Shown: one piece after another, positions 23,501-38,500 of the stretch
Numbering within the stretch: position 1 is the first letter of the stretch
Layout: each line of letters begins with the position of its first letter
Assembly (NCBI RefSeq): GCF_963662255.1
Contig: NC_085046.1
Coordinates: 47,569,797-47,633,796, forward strand
Direction of reading: 5' to 3'
Length of the DNA: 64,000 bases
DNA from: Cinclus cinclus
Lineage: Eukaryota > Chordata > Aves > Passeriformes > Cinclidae
Position numbers and translations under genes: made by a program
The notes under the pieces: model-generated
Told to the model about the DNA's origin: nothing
What the model saw: the letters and a program-made list of their open reading frames with translations, nothing else
Database searches by the model: none

Positions 23501-26500
23501 GTACAAATCCTAATTACTTAATCAATTTTAGAGGAAAATAGATGCTTCTTCTGCCTTTTTAGAAGGTTAAAATTTTAATTAATTTTGTTTCAGACCATAA
23601 TAAGCAATCAAAACCAGTGGGATGAAATGCTGCTGACAAAGGGTATAGTAGGTACTAACATTTAATGTATTATTTATATTCTTTCATGGATATATATGCA
23701 GGTTTTCATATTTATTTATTATCTTTAACAGATGTTCTAGAAGACTATTGCCATATCTTTTAAAGATAGGCTGTATTAATATATATTTATAAAGGTATAT
23801 CATAGAGTCATTGAATCATAGAATTCTTTCAGTTGGAAAATACATTTAAGATCATATATTATAATTTTGATTATGCAGTATCTTATATGATAAATACTCA
23901 TTAAAATAATATTTATCTAAATTTTATTTTTATATACTGCTATACACCAGTTTTTAGAAAATACCTTTCCAATATGGTATTCTTCATGGTAGGGAGTTGG
24001 ACGCTTCTGTGTATAAAATCTTGCACAGACTAAATAATTACTGCAGCATTCTAGAGAGTGCATGTTTTATGCCATGCATTATTCCCAGTTTTCAGTTCAC
24101 TTAGTCCAATAACTATGTCTTCTATGTCCGGTAGGAACTGTTTTTTTGGTAAAAGAAACAGATCTGTAACAGGATCATATCAACAGAGGGATAGTAATAG
24201 GCAAAGGCTCAGGGAAGTGAAAATCCTGTAGAATAAAGATCTAGAAAAGAATGAAAACCAACAGTGGGAAAAGAAGATGAGAAAATAAAAGGAAAAAGAA
24301 TATGAAAGAAAAGTTGCTATTTGGATTAATAATCTCAAATAGTATTCTGAAGTAGGTTTCCAATGTCAAAAGTAATTGAAATGAAACACTATGTATCCAC
24401 TAATATATCCACTGAATCCATTGATGAATTCATGATATATTCATTGACTAGAAGAGGACTGAAATATTAATTTGAATGCATTCCCAGGGCTGTTTCAACC
24501 CAAACATAAATGTCTCATTTTATAAGTTCCTCAAGTAATCTGTTCATAATTCTAAACGATTACATTTTAGTAATAGAAGTGTATCAAGCTTGGTGTGGTC
24601 CTTGCAAAGCTGTGCTGAATTTATTCAGAAAAATACGGAACGACTTCAGTGAAGACAATGTCCTACATTTTGCCGTGGTAAGGACATAAATTCTATGTGT
24701 GACTATATTTACATTTTTATTTAAATATATCTTCTGATTTGCATATCCAGAGCTTTTATTTTACTGTCCTTATGCTGAGCTGCCATATTTTTGACCTGGT
24801 TGCTTTCCCTGCATATATCCTCCTAAGACTTTGTTTAGAGGTAGATTTGAAATTGTAATAAATATGTAAGAAGCTATAAGAAAAAAAGAGCTAATATCCC
24901 ACAACTTTTGCTTTCCTTGATGAGGTTGCAGAAATATTCAGAAGCCAGACTATACAATTTTTAGATTTCTGCATTATGGACCATTGCATTTAAAATTCTT
25001 ACATCTGTGAAAAACTGTTGCATCATTTTTTGCAAATGTTACCTGTCATTTTTAAGAAAACAAAAAGGGGGAAAATTTTAAAAAACCCACAAAACTGTAG
25101 TAGTAAAAATATTTGTTTACACTAGCAATATATATATACATGAGTGAAATATATCTCATATTTAAAGTAGATAAATTTGTTTCACAGACTCAGCTTATCC
25201 AAGATATTGTCTAAGTTATCCTTTTTTATGTTAGTGAAAACTTAAAATTCCACGATGAAAGAACTTTCCAGAAAAAACATGAATTTTTTGTACATGAAAA
25301 AGGCAGGGAGTTATGTTCCAAGGCTATCTCACATGATTTCATACATTGGACCACATTTCACACAAAAAAATCAATGCACTGGATAATCTCTTCCATCAAG
25401 ACTGCATGGGCTAGTTCTTCATTTATAGATGTTATTACAACCTAAATGAGAAAATAGTATCAAGAGAAGATATTTTTACATTATTAATTGCTGTAATACA
25501 AAGGGAGGACAATCCCATGTAACCAAAACAGTTCTTTCTTCATCACTATAAGGACTGTTAGGTGTATTTAGGACTGCAGTTTGAGTTTGCAACACCAAAG
25601 TATATAAGAGTGGGGTTTTCCTGTGAGTAAAAAGGTTTCCTTTATATATGCATATGCATACACACTTATGTAAGCAAATAATTTTTTTGTCTGATTTCAG
25701 GCAGAAGCTGACAGCATTGAAACTCTGAAGCCATTTAGGAGGAGCTGTGAACCTGTGTTTCTTTTTAGTGTTGTAAGTACATCCTGTCTGCTTACTTCTG
25801 CCTTAACTTGTTTCATTCTGAAATAATAGAGGCAGTAGTAGCTTTGGTATTCCCTTCATACACCATAGGAAATGATCCTGTAGCTAGAAGAAAAATCAAG
25901 ACATTGCATGTTTCAAAAATTCAAGTAAATGTGTAAATGAAGTGATGAAAACTCACTGAGAGTGTTATTTTCTCTTCTACAGCATGGTAAAATTCTTGCA
26001 CTGGTGAAAGGTGTAAATGCCCCTCTCATAAATAAGACAGTAACGGAGTTAGTGCAAGAAGAGAGGGAAATTGCAACTGGAGCGAAGAAATGTGCTGAGG
26101 TACTCACAAACCAGATACTTATGCATAAACATGTCTTTTTATTACATTTACACTGTTTCTCTAAATGTCTATGATAATGTTCAGATAATGTTTAGTTTTC
26201 TGTATTCTTGTCCTAACAATAAAATAAATAATAAACATAAGGCAGGTTTTTTTTTAGAAATCAAGTAAAATTATCTGAGTTCTAAGACACTTCTAAGGAT
26301 CATCTAGTCCAACTCCTCCTGCCATAGGCAGTCTCACCTTTCGCTAGATCAGTTTGCTCAAAGCCATGGGGATTGCTCTGTACCTAATGAATCGTTTGCT
26401 ACTAAAAACAACAGCCATTCAACAAGTCTATTCTATCACCTTTGACTCCTGAGACTTCCAGGTAACATAAGGACATAAGGGCAGCTCAGTCTGACCTCAA

Positions 26501-29500
26501 TAGCCTGCACCGTGAAAGATCCCATGATTGGAATTCACAGTACTAGTAAAGCCTGAAAAGTTAATCCTCCCTTGTGGCTTGTTCTCCTCAGGACCCCAAA
26601 ATTTCTACTATGGTACCTTATAAAAACTTAACAAACTTACAGGTTAGTCTAGCAATGTAAGAAATTGAGAGAGGGACAAAATGCTACTAGCTCACAAATA
26701 TTTTAGTAATATTTTTTCTTTCAAGGCTAAGTAGTTTTAATATATATGCATCATATGAAACAAAGACATGAGAAATAATAACGTCTCATTGCTTATTTTG
26801 TTAAAATGGAGATGAAATAAGAGAGTAAAAAGAGCTTTTTCACAAACTGAAATTCAGTTAAGGAAAGTCAGACTGGTCAGACTGACCAGTCAGTCAGTTC
26901 AGGTCCTTAGAACTGTTTGTTTTCCAGGGTAGCAAATCCATTCTTACATTAAGATAAATGTGTTGTAAAGATGTGACAGCTATGTTTGGTGACTGGTGAT
27001 GTACTTTTACTCCATTTGCAATTACCTTAGGTAGAAGAACTAGTTTTTCAAGAAGAAGGTTCTGCATCAGAAGGGTCTGCTGAGGAGGCTGTAGAAGAGG
27101 GTAAATATATTTATTTCGGAAATGTTAACAGAAAGAAAGAGATGTCTTTTCATTAATAATTGTCTATGTCTAGCACTAATAGACCTTCCTTTGGTTTCAT
27201 TAATGAAATGCTATGATTGAGCTTTCTTCTGTAAGGAATTAATGTATTGGACTGTCATCATCAATATTTTCACCCCCACTCGGGGAACCTTCAGACTTTA
27301 GACAGAAGTTGTATGTGCCAGGGAATTTTCCTATGTAAAGTTAAGGCCTGAAAGTCACTTCTACACTGTCCCTGTACTTCTGTTGAGGTGGAATACTAAG
27401 ACGGAGCCAACCTGAGAGGATTGAAAGACTTAATCCGTGAAGCAACGGCATGCCTTTTGCCTCAGATTACTCTTTCACCAGATTAGATTTAACATCCAAT
27501 TTAAAGAAGAACATAAATCCACAGTAGCAGGATAAGCTTCCAAAAAGATTGAAAAATAAGCACCATCCTGTTTAAAAGTCCTGTCTGTGATATTTCTCAG
27601 GTTTTTCATTAGCTGAGACCTACATATTTTCTATTTTTATTGTTATCTATGGCTACTGAATGTTCCTATTGCTTCATCTATGCAGAGAATGTCATTCTAC
27701 AACCCTGAGGTAATCAAACTCCTCCATCCTCTCCTTCTTCTTGATCTTGCAATTTTTTTTCCCTGTGAGAGGCATTAGATCTCAGTCATTGCATCCCTTT
27801 TCCTTCCTTTTCATGTTCTGTTGGTTTTTCTTTTTAATTGTATGGTTCAACTGGCATATTGCTGACCCCAGCTTTAGCTTATATTTTTTCTCATGTGAGA
27901 CCTAGAAGTACAGTACTGTCATTTAGCAATTATCTACAGACTTCACACTAATCCCCAGAACCTAAACATGATAGAAAATCAGAAAACAGGGCTTTAGCTC
28001 TGGTTCAGCTTCAGGTTAGAGGATCTCTCAGACACTTTAATATATTAACATTTGGTGGTAATGTTTTCCTTAACACATGCAGATCCTTAAGTGTTTCTAG
28101 TACTGCTAACAAGTAGTAGTCTGCTGTTTCCATTATCACTATCTTAAATTCTTCTACAGTTTTTGGGATCTGATTGAGTTACAGTCAAATGCTTAAATGT
28201 AAACTTCAGCTCCAGTAAAGACAATCCCCTTAATTTTGCTGAATGTATTACTTAGCAGATTATTTTTCCCTTTTTCAGAAGAAGTACTCACTTATTCTAT
28301 TGGAATTATAAAACCTGATGATGTCTTATCAGGACATGTAGAAGAAATTAAAAAAAAGGTAGAGAGAAATTTAAAATATTAATTCATTCTATTCATTTAA
28401 GAGGCATAATAGCAAAATGTAAGGTTAAGTATATCCTAATTTATGCCCAGACTTTGGAACAGAATCTGATAAAGCTTCTCTGCTAAGGGTGATAAAAGCT
28501 CAATAATTTTTGCCTGAAATAATATGGCATTCAGATTTATACTATTGCCTTAATATTCTATGACAGCAGAGATTAGACATTGATTCATATTGCTTCTGTT
28601 ACAAAAAAAATTGCTTATAACAATATATATCAAGACCTAATAAGAAAAAATTTTAAAAGTGCTCTGACAAGGACAGCGTCCTTTGCAGGGAAGGGAATCA
28701 GAGTACTATATATTGTTTCTGCAATTACCCTACCTTAGCAGGAAAGGAAGGAAGCTGAGAAAGGCAGGAAAAAAAATACAAAAAACCAAACCAAACCAAA
28801 CCAAACCAAAACAAACCAAACCAAAACAAACAAACAAAAAAGGAGCAGCCGCTACTTGGCTACTTGGCTCATGAGGTGTGCTTACCAGCACAGCCTTGTT
28901 GGGGCAGGCTTAAAACACTCAGCAGCACCACAGGGGCTTTTAAAGGGCTAAGTGCTGGTACACAGGTTAATATTGGTGTATCATCAGTACTGGAGCTGGA
29001 TACTGCCTTTGCTGTTAAAATATCAGTACATGGTTCAAACCTCGTAACAATGGACTGTGAACTTTGATGCAAGTCATGGGCACATCACTCACAAATGCTT
29101 CCATTTAGTGCAGTAGCCTAGTTTAAAACAGGAAATAATAAAGTAGATTTCATTTTTCTTTATTTGCTGTTTCTAAATGCAAGTAGTTTAGCCTAATACA
29201 ACTGTTAACAAGCATACATTTATGTGACTACTATGGTTGCAATATAATTTATAATATCTTGCAACATGAGTTGCATGTGAACCACTCACAGTGATCCAAA
29301 GGGGTTTATTCAATGTGAAATAAAAGGGATTATTAACTATTGAATGAATGTACATTGAACTGTACTATATTTTTTCTCAAACATTAACTTAGGGGTATTG
29401 TAATCTTGAATTTAGTGAAGTGCTTTGAAAGGCTGGAAGTTCAGTTTAGGCAAGGATAGCAGTTATATTTTGAATATTTCAGAGAATTTAAAGTTTAAGA

Positions 29501-32500
29501 TAGCTTCCAAAACCAATCAATCTTTAGATTTACAATAACATAGCATTTTGTATGTATCCATTTTCAAATGCCCTTGAGTAATAACCAAATAATTGCAGAT
29601 TAAAGATGCAGGATTTGACATTAAAGCAGCAGAGGAGAGAATGCTTACTGAAGAGCAAGTCAGAGTATTTTATGCCCGGAATAAAGAAGAGGTAAAAACA
29701 AACTAAAAGCTTAAATGAAAGGAACAGGTAGAACAAATAATTGTTACCAGATGTGCCTGCAAATCTCTGTAGGGTAAACTTTAAGTATATTGAATAACTG
29801 AATTAATGTAGATTTAGTACATATAAAATAGATATTCTCTCTCCCTTTTCTTTCACTAACTCATATAAATATCACTATGTTGTAATTTAATATTCCAACC
29901 AAATTAAACTGACCTCCAATTAAATACTAAAATACTTTGTTCTTCTTTCAGTTAACTAAATGTGCATGATTCCTTAGACAAGGAGCTAAATTTATAACAC
30001 TATTTATCAAAATAAAATTATACTGATTTTAGAACATGACCCAGTGAGTTTTGTAGGAAAGAAAATTAGGGTGCTGTACAGATTATTTCTGCAATTCCTC
30101 GACCTATGTGACAGCACCTATTTGACATACATTTTTCCATTTTTCCAGCCAGAAAATAAGTGATACTACATATAACGTATATTTTTTTTTTATTTCTTTC
30201 CAGATTTTATCATGGGCTAGTTCTGGGAATAAACATGTGCACAGACAGAGAGGGAGAGCAGCTCAGCCAAAATGTATTTTTTGTGTCTTGTCCTATTTTT
30301 GGGGACAAAAATAGATAAAGACAGATATAAAGTTCAAGAAAATAATTAAATTAGGCTGTCCACCATGAAATGGCAGTGCTCTAGCAAACTAGCACCTGGA
30401 TATGGCCGTATTTTCCAGCAGTGTGATAGCTAAAATTAACTCTTCACAAGGATCTGAGACAAAAAAATGAAGTTGCTTAGCAAATATTTATACCTTCTGC
30501 TGTATGTGTAAGATAGACAGAGGCTGGAATTATATGCAGACAAATAGTTTGATATTATTAGAGGGAGCAATGGAAGGGTTCACCTAATCTGAAGGAGAAG
30601 GTGGGAAGGTGTTCCTGTGGCATTCCAGAAGAATAAGAGTGAGGTGAGAGACTTTCTCTACCAAAGTCAGAGAGAAAAAAGAAAACTGATAGTAATCACT
30701 ACCTGGCTGCGCTATGGTTTAGAAAGGGAAATCTTGTAAGGAACCATGAAGATCTTGGTTTTAGGAAAGCTGGGATTGTAGGTTAGACAGGCAGTTTTGA
30801 AACAGAGATAAAAGTAACTCATCTTCATAGGAATGGCAGCCAATTTGAGACTAGATAAATGTAGAGGTCGACACAGGAAGAACAAAGAAAAGCAAAACAC
30901 ACAGTGTTTGACACATCACAGAATCACAGGTTCACAGAATCAGAGAATAACTTGGGTTGGAAGGGACCTTAAAGAACATCTGGTTCCAAGGGCAGGGACA
31001 CCTTCCACTAGAACAGGCTGCTCAGAGCCCCATGCAGCCTGGCCTTGAACAGGGCTCCAGGGATGAGACATCCACAGCTTCTCTGGGCAACCTATTCCTA
31101 TCACCTTCACAGTAAAGAATTTCTTCTGATCTAAATCTACTGTCTTTTAATGTAAAGTCATCCTCCCTTATCCTATCACTATATGCTCTTGTAAATAGTC
31201 CCTCTCCATCTTTCTGGTAGGCTCTCTTTAAGTATACAGGAAGACTGCAATTAGGTGAACACAGAACCTTTTCCAGGCTGAACAATCCAAATTATTTTAG
31301 CCTTTCCTCATGGAAGAGGTGCTTCTCATGGAAGAGGTGCTCCATCCCTCTAATTGCCTTGGCGGCCTCCTCTGGACTTGCTCCAACAGGCCAATGTCCT
31401 TCCTTTGCTGAGACCCCAGAGCTGGATGCAACATTCCAGGTGGGGTCTCACCAGAGCAGAGCAGAAATCCCTTCCCTTGCCCTGCTGACCACAGTGCTTT
31501 GGATGCAGCCCAGGACACATTTGGCTTTCTGGGAAGCAAGTGCACATTGCTGGGTCATGTCCAGCCTCTCATCCTCCAGCACTCTCAAGTCCTTTTCCCC
31601 AGGGCTATTCTCAATCTGTTCCTCCCCCAGCCTGTGCTGATACCAGGGGTTGTCCAGACCTGGGTTCAGCACCTTGCATTTGATCTTGTTAATTCTCAAT
31701 GCTCATGGCCCCCCTCCTTGTGGCATGTTCCTCTGGATGGCATACTGTCCTTCAGGTGTGTCATCTTGGTGTCATCTGCAAACTTGCTGAGGGTGGTGCA
31801 CTCAATCCCTTCACCTATGTCATTAATGAAGATACTAAACATCACTGGTCCCCAGTATGAACCCTGGGGGACACCACTTGTCACTCATGTCCACTGGTAC
31901 TCTGAGTCTCTGACCACTACCCTCTGGATGCAACTGCCCAACCAACACCTTATCTACTGAACAGCAACCAAAATAATTTCTCTCTGCTTCAGAGAGAAGG
32001 ATGTTGTGAGGTACCATGTCAAGGGCTTTACAGAAGTCCAGACAAATTATATCTGTAGCTCCTCCCTTGTCCATGATGAAGTCACTCCATTGTAGAAGGC
32101 CACTGGGTTGGTCAGGCAGGACTTGCCCTTGCTGAAGCCATGCTAGCAGTCCTAAACCACTTCCTTGTCCTCCATGAGCCTTAGCACAGCTTCTAGGAGG
32201 ATCTGTTCCATGATCTTCCCAGTCACAGAGGTGAGGCTGATAGGCCAGTAGTTCCTGGAGTCCTCCTTTCTACCCTTTTAAAAGTTGCATACAATGTTTC
32301 CCTTTTTGTCAGCCATCTGGGACTTCACCAGGACTTTTCAAATCTCATGGAGAGTGGAAAACAACGCTATTACACCATAGCAGATCCCTGCTAACATTAG
32401 GACAGAAGAATAATAAAACTGCTATGAACTATATGGTTCCAGAGAGCCCTATGCATATTGAGACCCCAATTGCTTGGCATTCCTTAAGTTTAATTTTAAA

Positions 32501-35500
32501 CTGAAAAATGTTGTTAAAACATATTGATCCCTTTGTGCTCAGTGAACAAAATTATTCCTGATTTAATACTCCACAATCTTGCTGAGTTCCTGGAGTCTGC
32601 CTTTTACAAAGGAATGGACACTCAAGGTGATACACCTTCAGATTAAACTGGAAGCAAAAATTTTTTCTTTTTAATGATGAAGCTCCAGGAAGAAGATCCA
32701 GGAAAGCCAAAATTGACAGCTACACGTAGTTCTACTAACATAAGCAAGAGTACTTTTGAAGCCACCACAGTCTAAAGACACCCTTTATGCATCATCCTGA
32801 AATTTTTTGTACTTCATTCTGTTTCTTCCAAGCTTGTTCATTTTGGGAAATGGGTTAAGAATACATATAGATATGAAGACAATTGAAAGAGAGAAATAGT
32901 GAATTGAAAGCATATATGCGAACACTTCATCCTCATATTACTAAAGGAAAGAACTATAATATGCAATAATGTGATGCTGACTTGTAAGAATTTAATCAAA
33001 TATTTAAAAAGATAATAGATATCCCCAAGAAAGAAGATGGCATACAAAAAAAATTAAAAACTCACACCACAAGCTTCAGAAGTTATTCTTTTGATGGAAA
33101 CGTACTTTTATAGGATTCAAAGTTGAAGCCGAAGAAGTGAAAAGCAGATAGCAAAGCAAATGAAGGGAAAGCTTTCAAATGTCTTGCAAGCAGCTCATTG
33201 TTCCATATTTTTAGCCAGCTACATGACTTAGTTTCAAAAATTATTCATGGAACTGTATTGTAGTTTCTTATGTCACACTACCTGCTGTACTACAAGCATA
33301 GCAAATGATCACATTGAATTTCTAGATAATTTTTTCATTCTTGTCATTTGCATTATAACCTGGAAGAACATCCAGTACTTGTTTAAAGTAGTAATATGAC
33401 CTTCTTTATCTCAATTTACTTTTTTTTAGACATTTGATAATGTTGTCTCAAATGACTGATCAAAACAATTTCCAAACAATCTATCAGAGTTCTGAGGCAT
33501 GTATACCAATGCCAGTTTGGAACAGGAACGTATGAGTTACTTTAAAAGCATAACTGTCTCATTGTCAATGACAAACAGAATTCCTGCAATTCATTAATTA
33601 ATGGGGGGGGGGGGGGGGGATTATATTTTTTAGCCTGACTTTGACGCATTTGTTCAATTCATGATGAGTGGACCATGCCATGTTTTGATAATCACTAAAA
33701 AAGAAGCAACTGATGCTATTCCTCAGTGGAAAGAACTACACAAAACAAGAGAGTCTTGTGAGCCTGAGGAGCCAATCAAGTAAGTACCAGTGAAAATGGT
33801 AAGTACCATGATTCAGTCACACTATTCAGAGCACACCATAAACCAAAGCATGCTCCTACAGACACAGATGTGCCCTTGTGTGCGGGTCCAGGGAGCAGGC
33901 AGAGTTCATCGCCTAGTCCTTCACATGCCCACCACTAGAGATGTAACCCCAGGTCTCATGGGAATTCAGAAATTCCTTGCTTCCTAGTTAAAAATGACAA
34001 GCTAAGATCATTGATCTCTTTGAACTCACATTCAGTGGCTTCTCAGAACAATGGGAACAATGGTATACTTCAAAGCTGATGCAGTCCTTGCAATTCTAGT
34101 TCACCCATGCAAGGGGACTGCCTGCACTGCCAATTGAAGGTTGCACTCTTTCCCATGTTTTCTCCTGTGTTTCTTGGGAGCTGCAGATATGGCCTAGGGA
34201 AGACCAGGGCACATCTGAGGCATGCTCTTCTCCCTGGGAACACTGTAAAAGCCAGCAGAGAAGGGGAAGTGTACTGGGGTTTGTGTCCCCAACCTTCCTA
34301 AAGATACAAAATAATTTGTAAGGATTAGATGTTCACAACCATGGTATCTGGAAATATATATTTTTCTTCTATACCAAGGGTTTATAGAACATTTTAAGAA
34401 TGGTAGTTTTATACACAGCCTCAGACAATAGAGTATACCAAAAAAAATCAAATATTGGATTAAGATTTATATTTAAATTAGACATTTACTTAAAGCAACA
34501 CGAGCTCAAATACTTTGTCCAGAAAATAATTTGTTATAGTAATTGCCATTTTTGTTGATGCCTGCTGCATCCCTTTCTGCATTAATTTAGTACAGCTGGG
34601 AAATATTGCATTTTCTGCAAGTGGCCAAGAGGGACTTTATTTACACAGCTAAACAAACAGACAAGAAACAATGAGAAGTGTCTCTGTTATCAACAACTCT
34701 GTAGTGCTATAATTTTTATGATCATGCTGTGCATGAATTAAGCACAAGACTTCTACTGATCATTCATTATATGCTGTACACTTGTCAATAGTAATTCTGT
34801 CTCGTGTAACAGAGAAACTATTTTGGATAAGATAGAGGGGAATTGTTAAAGCAGCCTGGCTGAGATTTCTCCTTCAAAGTACATAATTAGGCACTTTTTG
34901 AGAAGATTAATAATTCTCTTCTCAGAAATGTTACTTTTCTCATTAATCTGAATTTAGCAAAAAACTTAGTTTTGCATTCTATTCTTATGTTTCACTAAAT
35001 TTTAAGAAAGTCTTCAAAAAGTCAGCTTGTTAACACTAAGCAGTGACTTGAATACTGTATTACTTCATGTTTCATCAGGTTGCCAGGACTCATGGAAACT
35101 GAGAGTCTGGTAAATTTATGTGATGTGCAAGACAGTGTTGAAGATGCCAGCAGACAGCTTGCCTTCTTTTTCCCAAATATTCATATAAATAAGGTAGAAC
35201 AACATGTTGAAAGGACTTTGGCCATAATTAGACCTAGTCTCTTGAAGGAGAGGCGAGGTAAGTGTTAATAACTGTACTTTCTATCAAGGGTATAGAAATA
35301 CTATCATATTTTGAATTTTGAATTATAAATTCTAACTCAATTAATGAGAAGTTTTTAGGTTATACTGTCTCTCCACCATTAGGCCAGCAGAAATCTTTGT
35401 CTGTAATGAAGTTATGAGGTTAATGTTTTTCATATATTGAAAATGGAAATGTCAATGATATTTTGTTCCTTTGGTTAATTTTTCAAGAAATTCTCTAGAT

Positions 35501-38500
35501 GGAATATTTCTAGAAGATCTCTCAGAGAAGCTCATATTTTCAAATGTAGTATAGGGGACTAGATTTCTCACCATAATTAAGTAGCTGGTATTCTTGAATA
35601 GCAGGCTCAAGATAGATCAATGCCAAGGGGGGAAATATCCAATCCAAGAGGCTCTATGCTGCATGAGGCAATGCTACTCAATTGCAGTTCTAAACAGACA
35701 GTGGTTTTACGGATTAAATTTAAAAATCTACTCCATTACATTTGGAGCTTCATCCGAACAAGTTTACTTTCCTTCTCAATCATATAGTTACATTTCTTCC
35801 TAGATTTCAGATACTATTTTTATTTCTAACTTGAGAATCCCTGTACTTGAGCAAATTTATGTGCAAAGAGCTGAAAGACTACAATTATGATCTTTCCTTG
35901 TGACTTTATTTTATTTACTGTTGTCTAGCATGTTGCTTAGAGCAGCAGTTCTGCAGTTCATGTTTAGGCAATTGCACACTAATTTTGTAGGTAATTTTGA
36001 CTTTTGCCAAATACTGCTTACTTACCCCTGTGGTATTGTAAGACTTTGTTAAATAAACATTTCACCTATTCAAATTCCTTAGACCTCTTTTTGCTGGTAG
36101 TAACATGTATTATATTTCTCAGTCAGGAATTCCTAGTGAGGTTTTTTAAGCAAGAGAATGTTTAAAGATCATGAGCATCACTTTTCTAAATGTCCAGGCA
36201 ATTAGTGATGCCTCCTAGCAGTTGCTTTAAATTAGTTTCCTGTTCTTTAGTTAAGAAACAAATTCACCCATAAAATGTAACTCTATCATTGAAAACTCTG
36301 CGTCATTTCTCTACAAGTATGCAAATGAATGAATGGATGTCAATTTAGCATTATTTCAATATATTTAACAGATTCCATCATGCAAAGAATAAAGGACGAT
36401 GGTTTCCAAATAGCAATGCAGAAAGAAATAATTCTATCTGAGGAACAAGTACGTACATTTTACAAAGAACATGTAGATCAAGATTACTTCCCAGTCCTTC
36501 TAGAGCAAATGACCAGGTACATTGAATGAAAAAGGAGAATGTAAATCTATAGAATCTATATAGAATCAGATAAGACTGAATTTTTCACATTAAATAATTA
36601 TTGAATCATAGATGCGCAGAATGGTTTGGGTTGGAAAGGATCATTATTGCCCCTCTAGTTCCAACCCCCTACCATGGGCAAGGACATCATCAACCTGAAT
36701 ACATTGCTCAGAGTCCCATCCAACCTGGTGTTGAACACTTCCTGCATAATACATGGCTGCAAGATACACATGTGTAAAAGTTTATTCAAAGACAAAACAG
36801 GAACAGATAACTGTAGATAATGGAATAATTTCCAAGTACAACAAATAAAAAACCCCCAAGCTTTTAAAAGTTACTACCTACTCCATATTGCTTTATATGT
36901 ATGATGTCTCAGTGGCCAAGTCCACTGATTTGAGTGAAAACAGTTTAGGTATGCTCTTAAAAGGCTGCATTTAGGTTGTTTGTAGGAGAGCTCTGAAATC
37001 GTCAACCAGGTTGTGTTCTGGATATCTTGGGGAAGAGAAATAAATCATGTTTGGATATTCCTTTCATATGGAGTTGGGACATGGTTGTGGAATGATCAGT
37101 CTTTCTGTCTTGCCATTGTAACAAAACACAGTCACCTTGCAATTTAAGTTCATATTTAAGCCCCATAAGATTTTATCAGCCTGTGCCTGTTTAAATAATC
37201 ATACCGGTTTTAAGGTCCTCCAGTACTGGGGCTCATTTTCCTAGTCTGGGCTATATATAACCAAATTACTTTTTAAAATTTCCAAGAGTTTAATTATTTT
37301 TTTTATGTTACTTTTCCCCTTTGTACAGTGGTCCAACTCTTGTATTGGCTCTAACACGAGAAAATGCTGTATCACACTGGAGAGGTTTACTAGGCCCAAA
37401 GACTCTTGAAGAGGCTATGGAAAATCCAAAGAGGTAGTAATTGCAGAAGTAAACCATTATTCACGGCTTCCAACTTAATTTCACATTCCTCATCTCATTC
37501 CACATTCCAACTAGTGTAACTATAGTGCCATCATCTGGAAACAGATATGCATTTCTGCAGTTTTTTAAGCTTAGAAGTACTACTGTATTACACATAGAAA
37601 CTGCAGCATTTTTTAGATATAATGGCTGCTAAATAGAATTAAAAGCTGAGTTTTAAAAAGTGCAGTGAAGTGAAAGGGGAACCCTTAGTCTGTGAGTCTG
37701 AGAAAAAATGTTGGCAACATATATTCTTAATGGGGGGGGAAGGGGGTAGAGGTGTTCTTGAAATACCACCTTTATTTTTTCTTGAAATACCACTACAATT
37801 TTCTTATAGCTTATTAAAAACATTGCATCAATAGAATATTTTATTTGTGACTAAGTTTCTCCTATACATTTTATAAACAGACAACTCAGTTCTACATGCT
37901 CATCACATTGCTCCAAGAAACTGCAATGGTATCATCTTACCTGCTGCTGACAAAAAGTGCTATTTCATTAAGAAATAAGTGTTATATTTTGGAATATAAC
38001 AACACGAGTGTTGGGAGGGAGGGTGTTCACGTTTCAGGTTTTCAGATCAACACTAATTTATATTCCCTGGGTTAGGGCTAATTATAGTTCAGAGCTCAAA
38101 ATGGCTATGGTTTTAAGTATCTTCACTCTTTTATTGATTCTTAGTTTGCGTGCACAGTATGCGATTGAAAATGTACCTATCAATCAGCTGCATGGAAGTT
38201 CCACTGCTGGTGATGCTCAAAAGGAATTAGAGTTCTTCTTCCCTGAGGAGAAAACCTTTGCACTAATCAAACCAGATGCTGCTAAATCTCATAAAGGTAA
38301 GGCATTTAGAAAGCATGGGCTATATCTAGTGATGTAATAATTTCTACAAAAGATTCTTCTGATTCTCTGAAGTTCATTTTATGTGCAGAGAAATGCTTTG
38401 ACATGGCTTGCATAATTCAGATTGAGATCTCAAATGTGACATTTCTTTTGCTTAAGCTGCCTGTAGGTCTTTCTTGACTAGAACAGGGGTGAATTGAAGA

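Noticed and set aside
31359..31960. Plus-strand frames of 93 and 153 codons
   Set aside because: They are the reverse strand of the CR1 copy. The true coding sense is minus.
38008..38337. 109-codon frame around NME8 exon 13 starting upstream of the acceptor
   Set aside because: Only 38145-38296 aligns with NME8. The leading part is intron and pyrimidine tract, and the tail runs past the GTAAGG donor.
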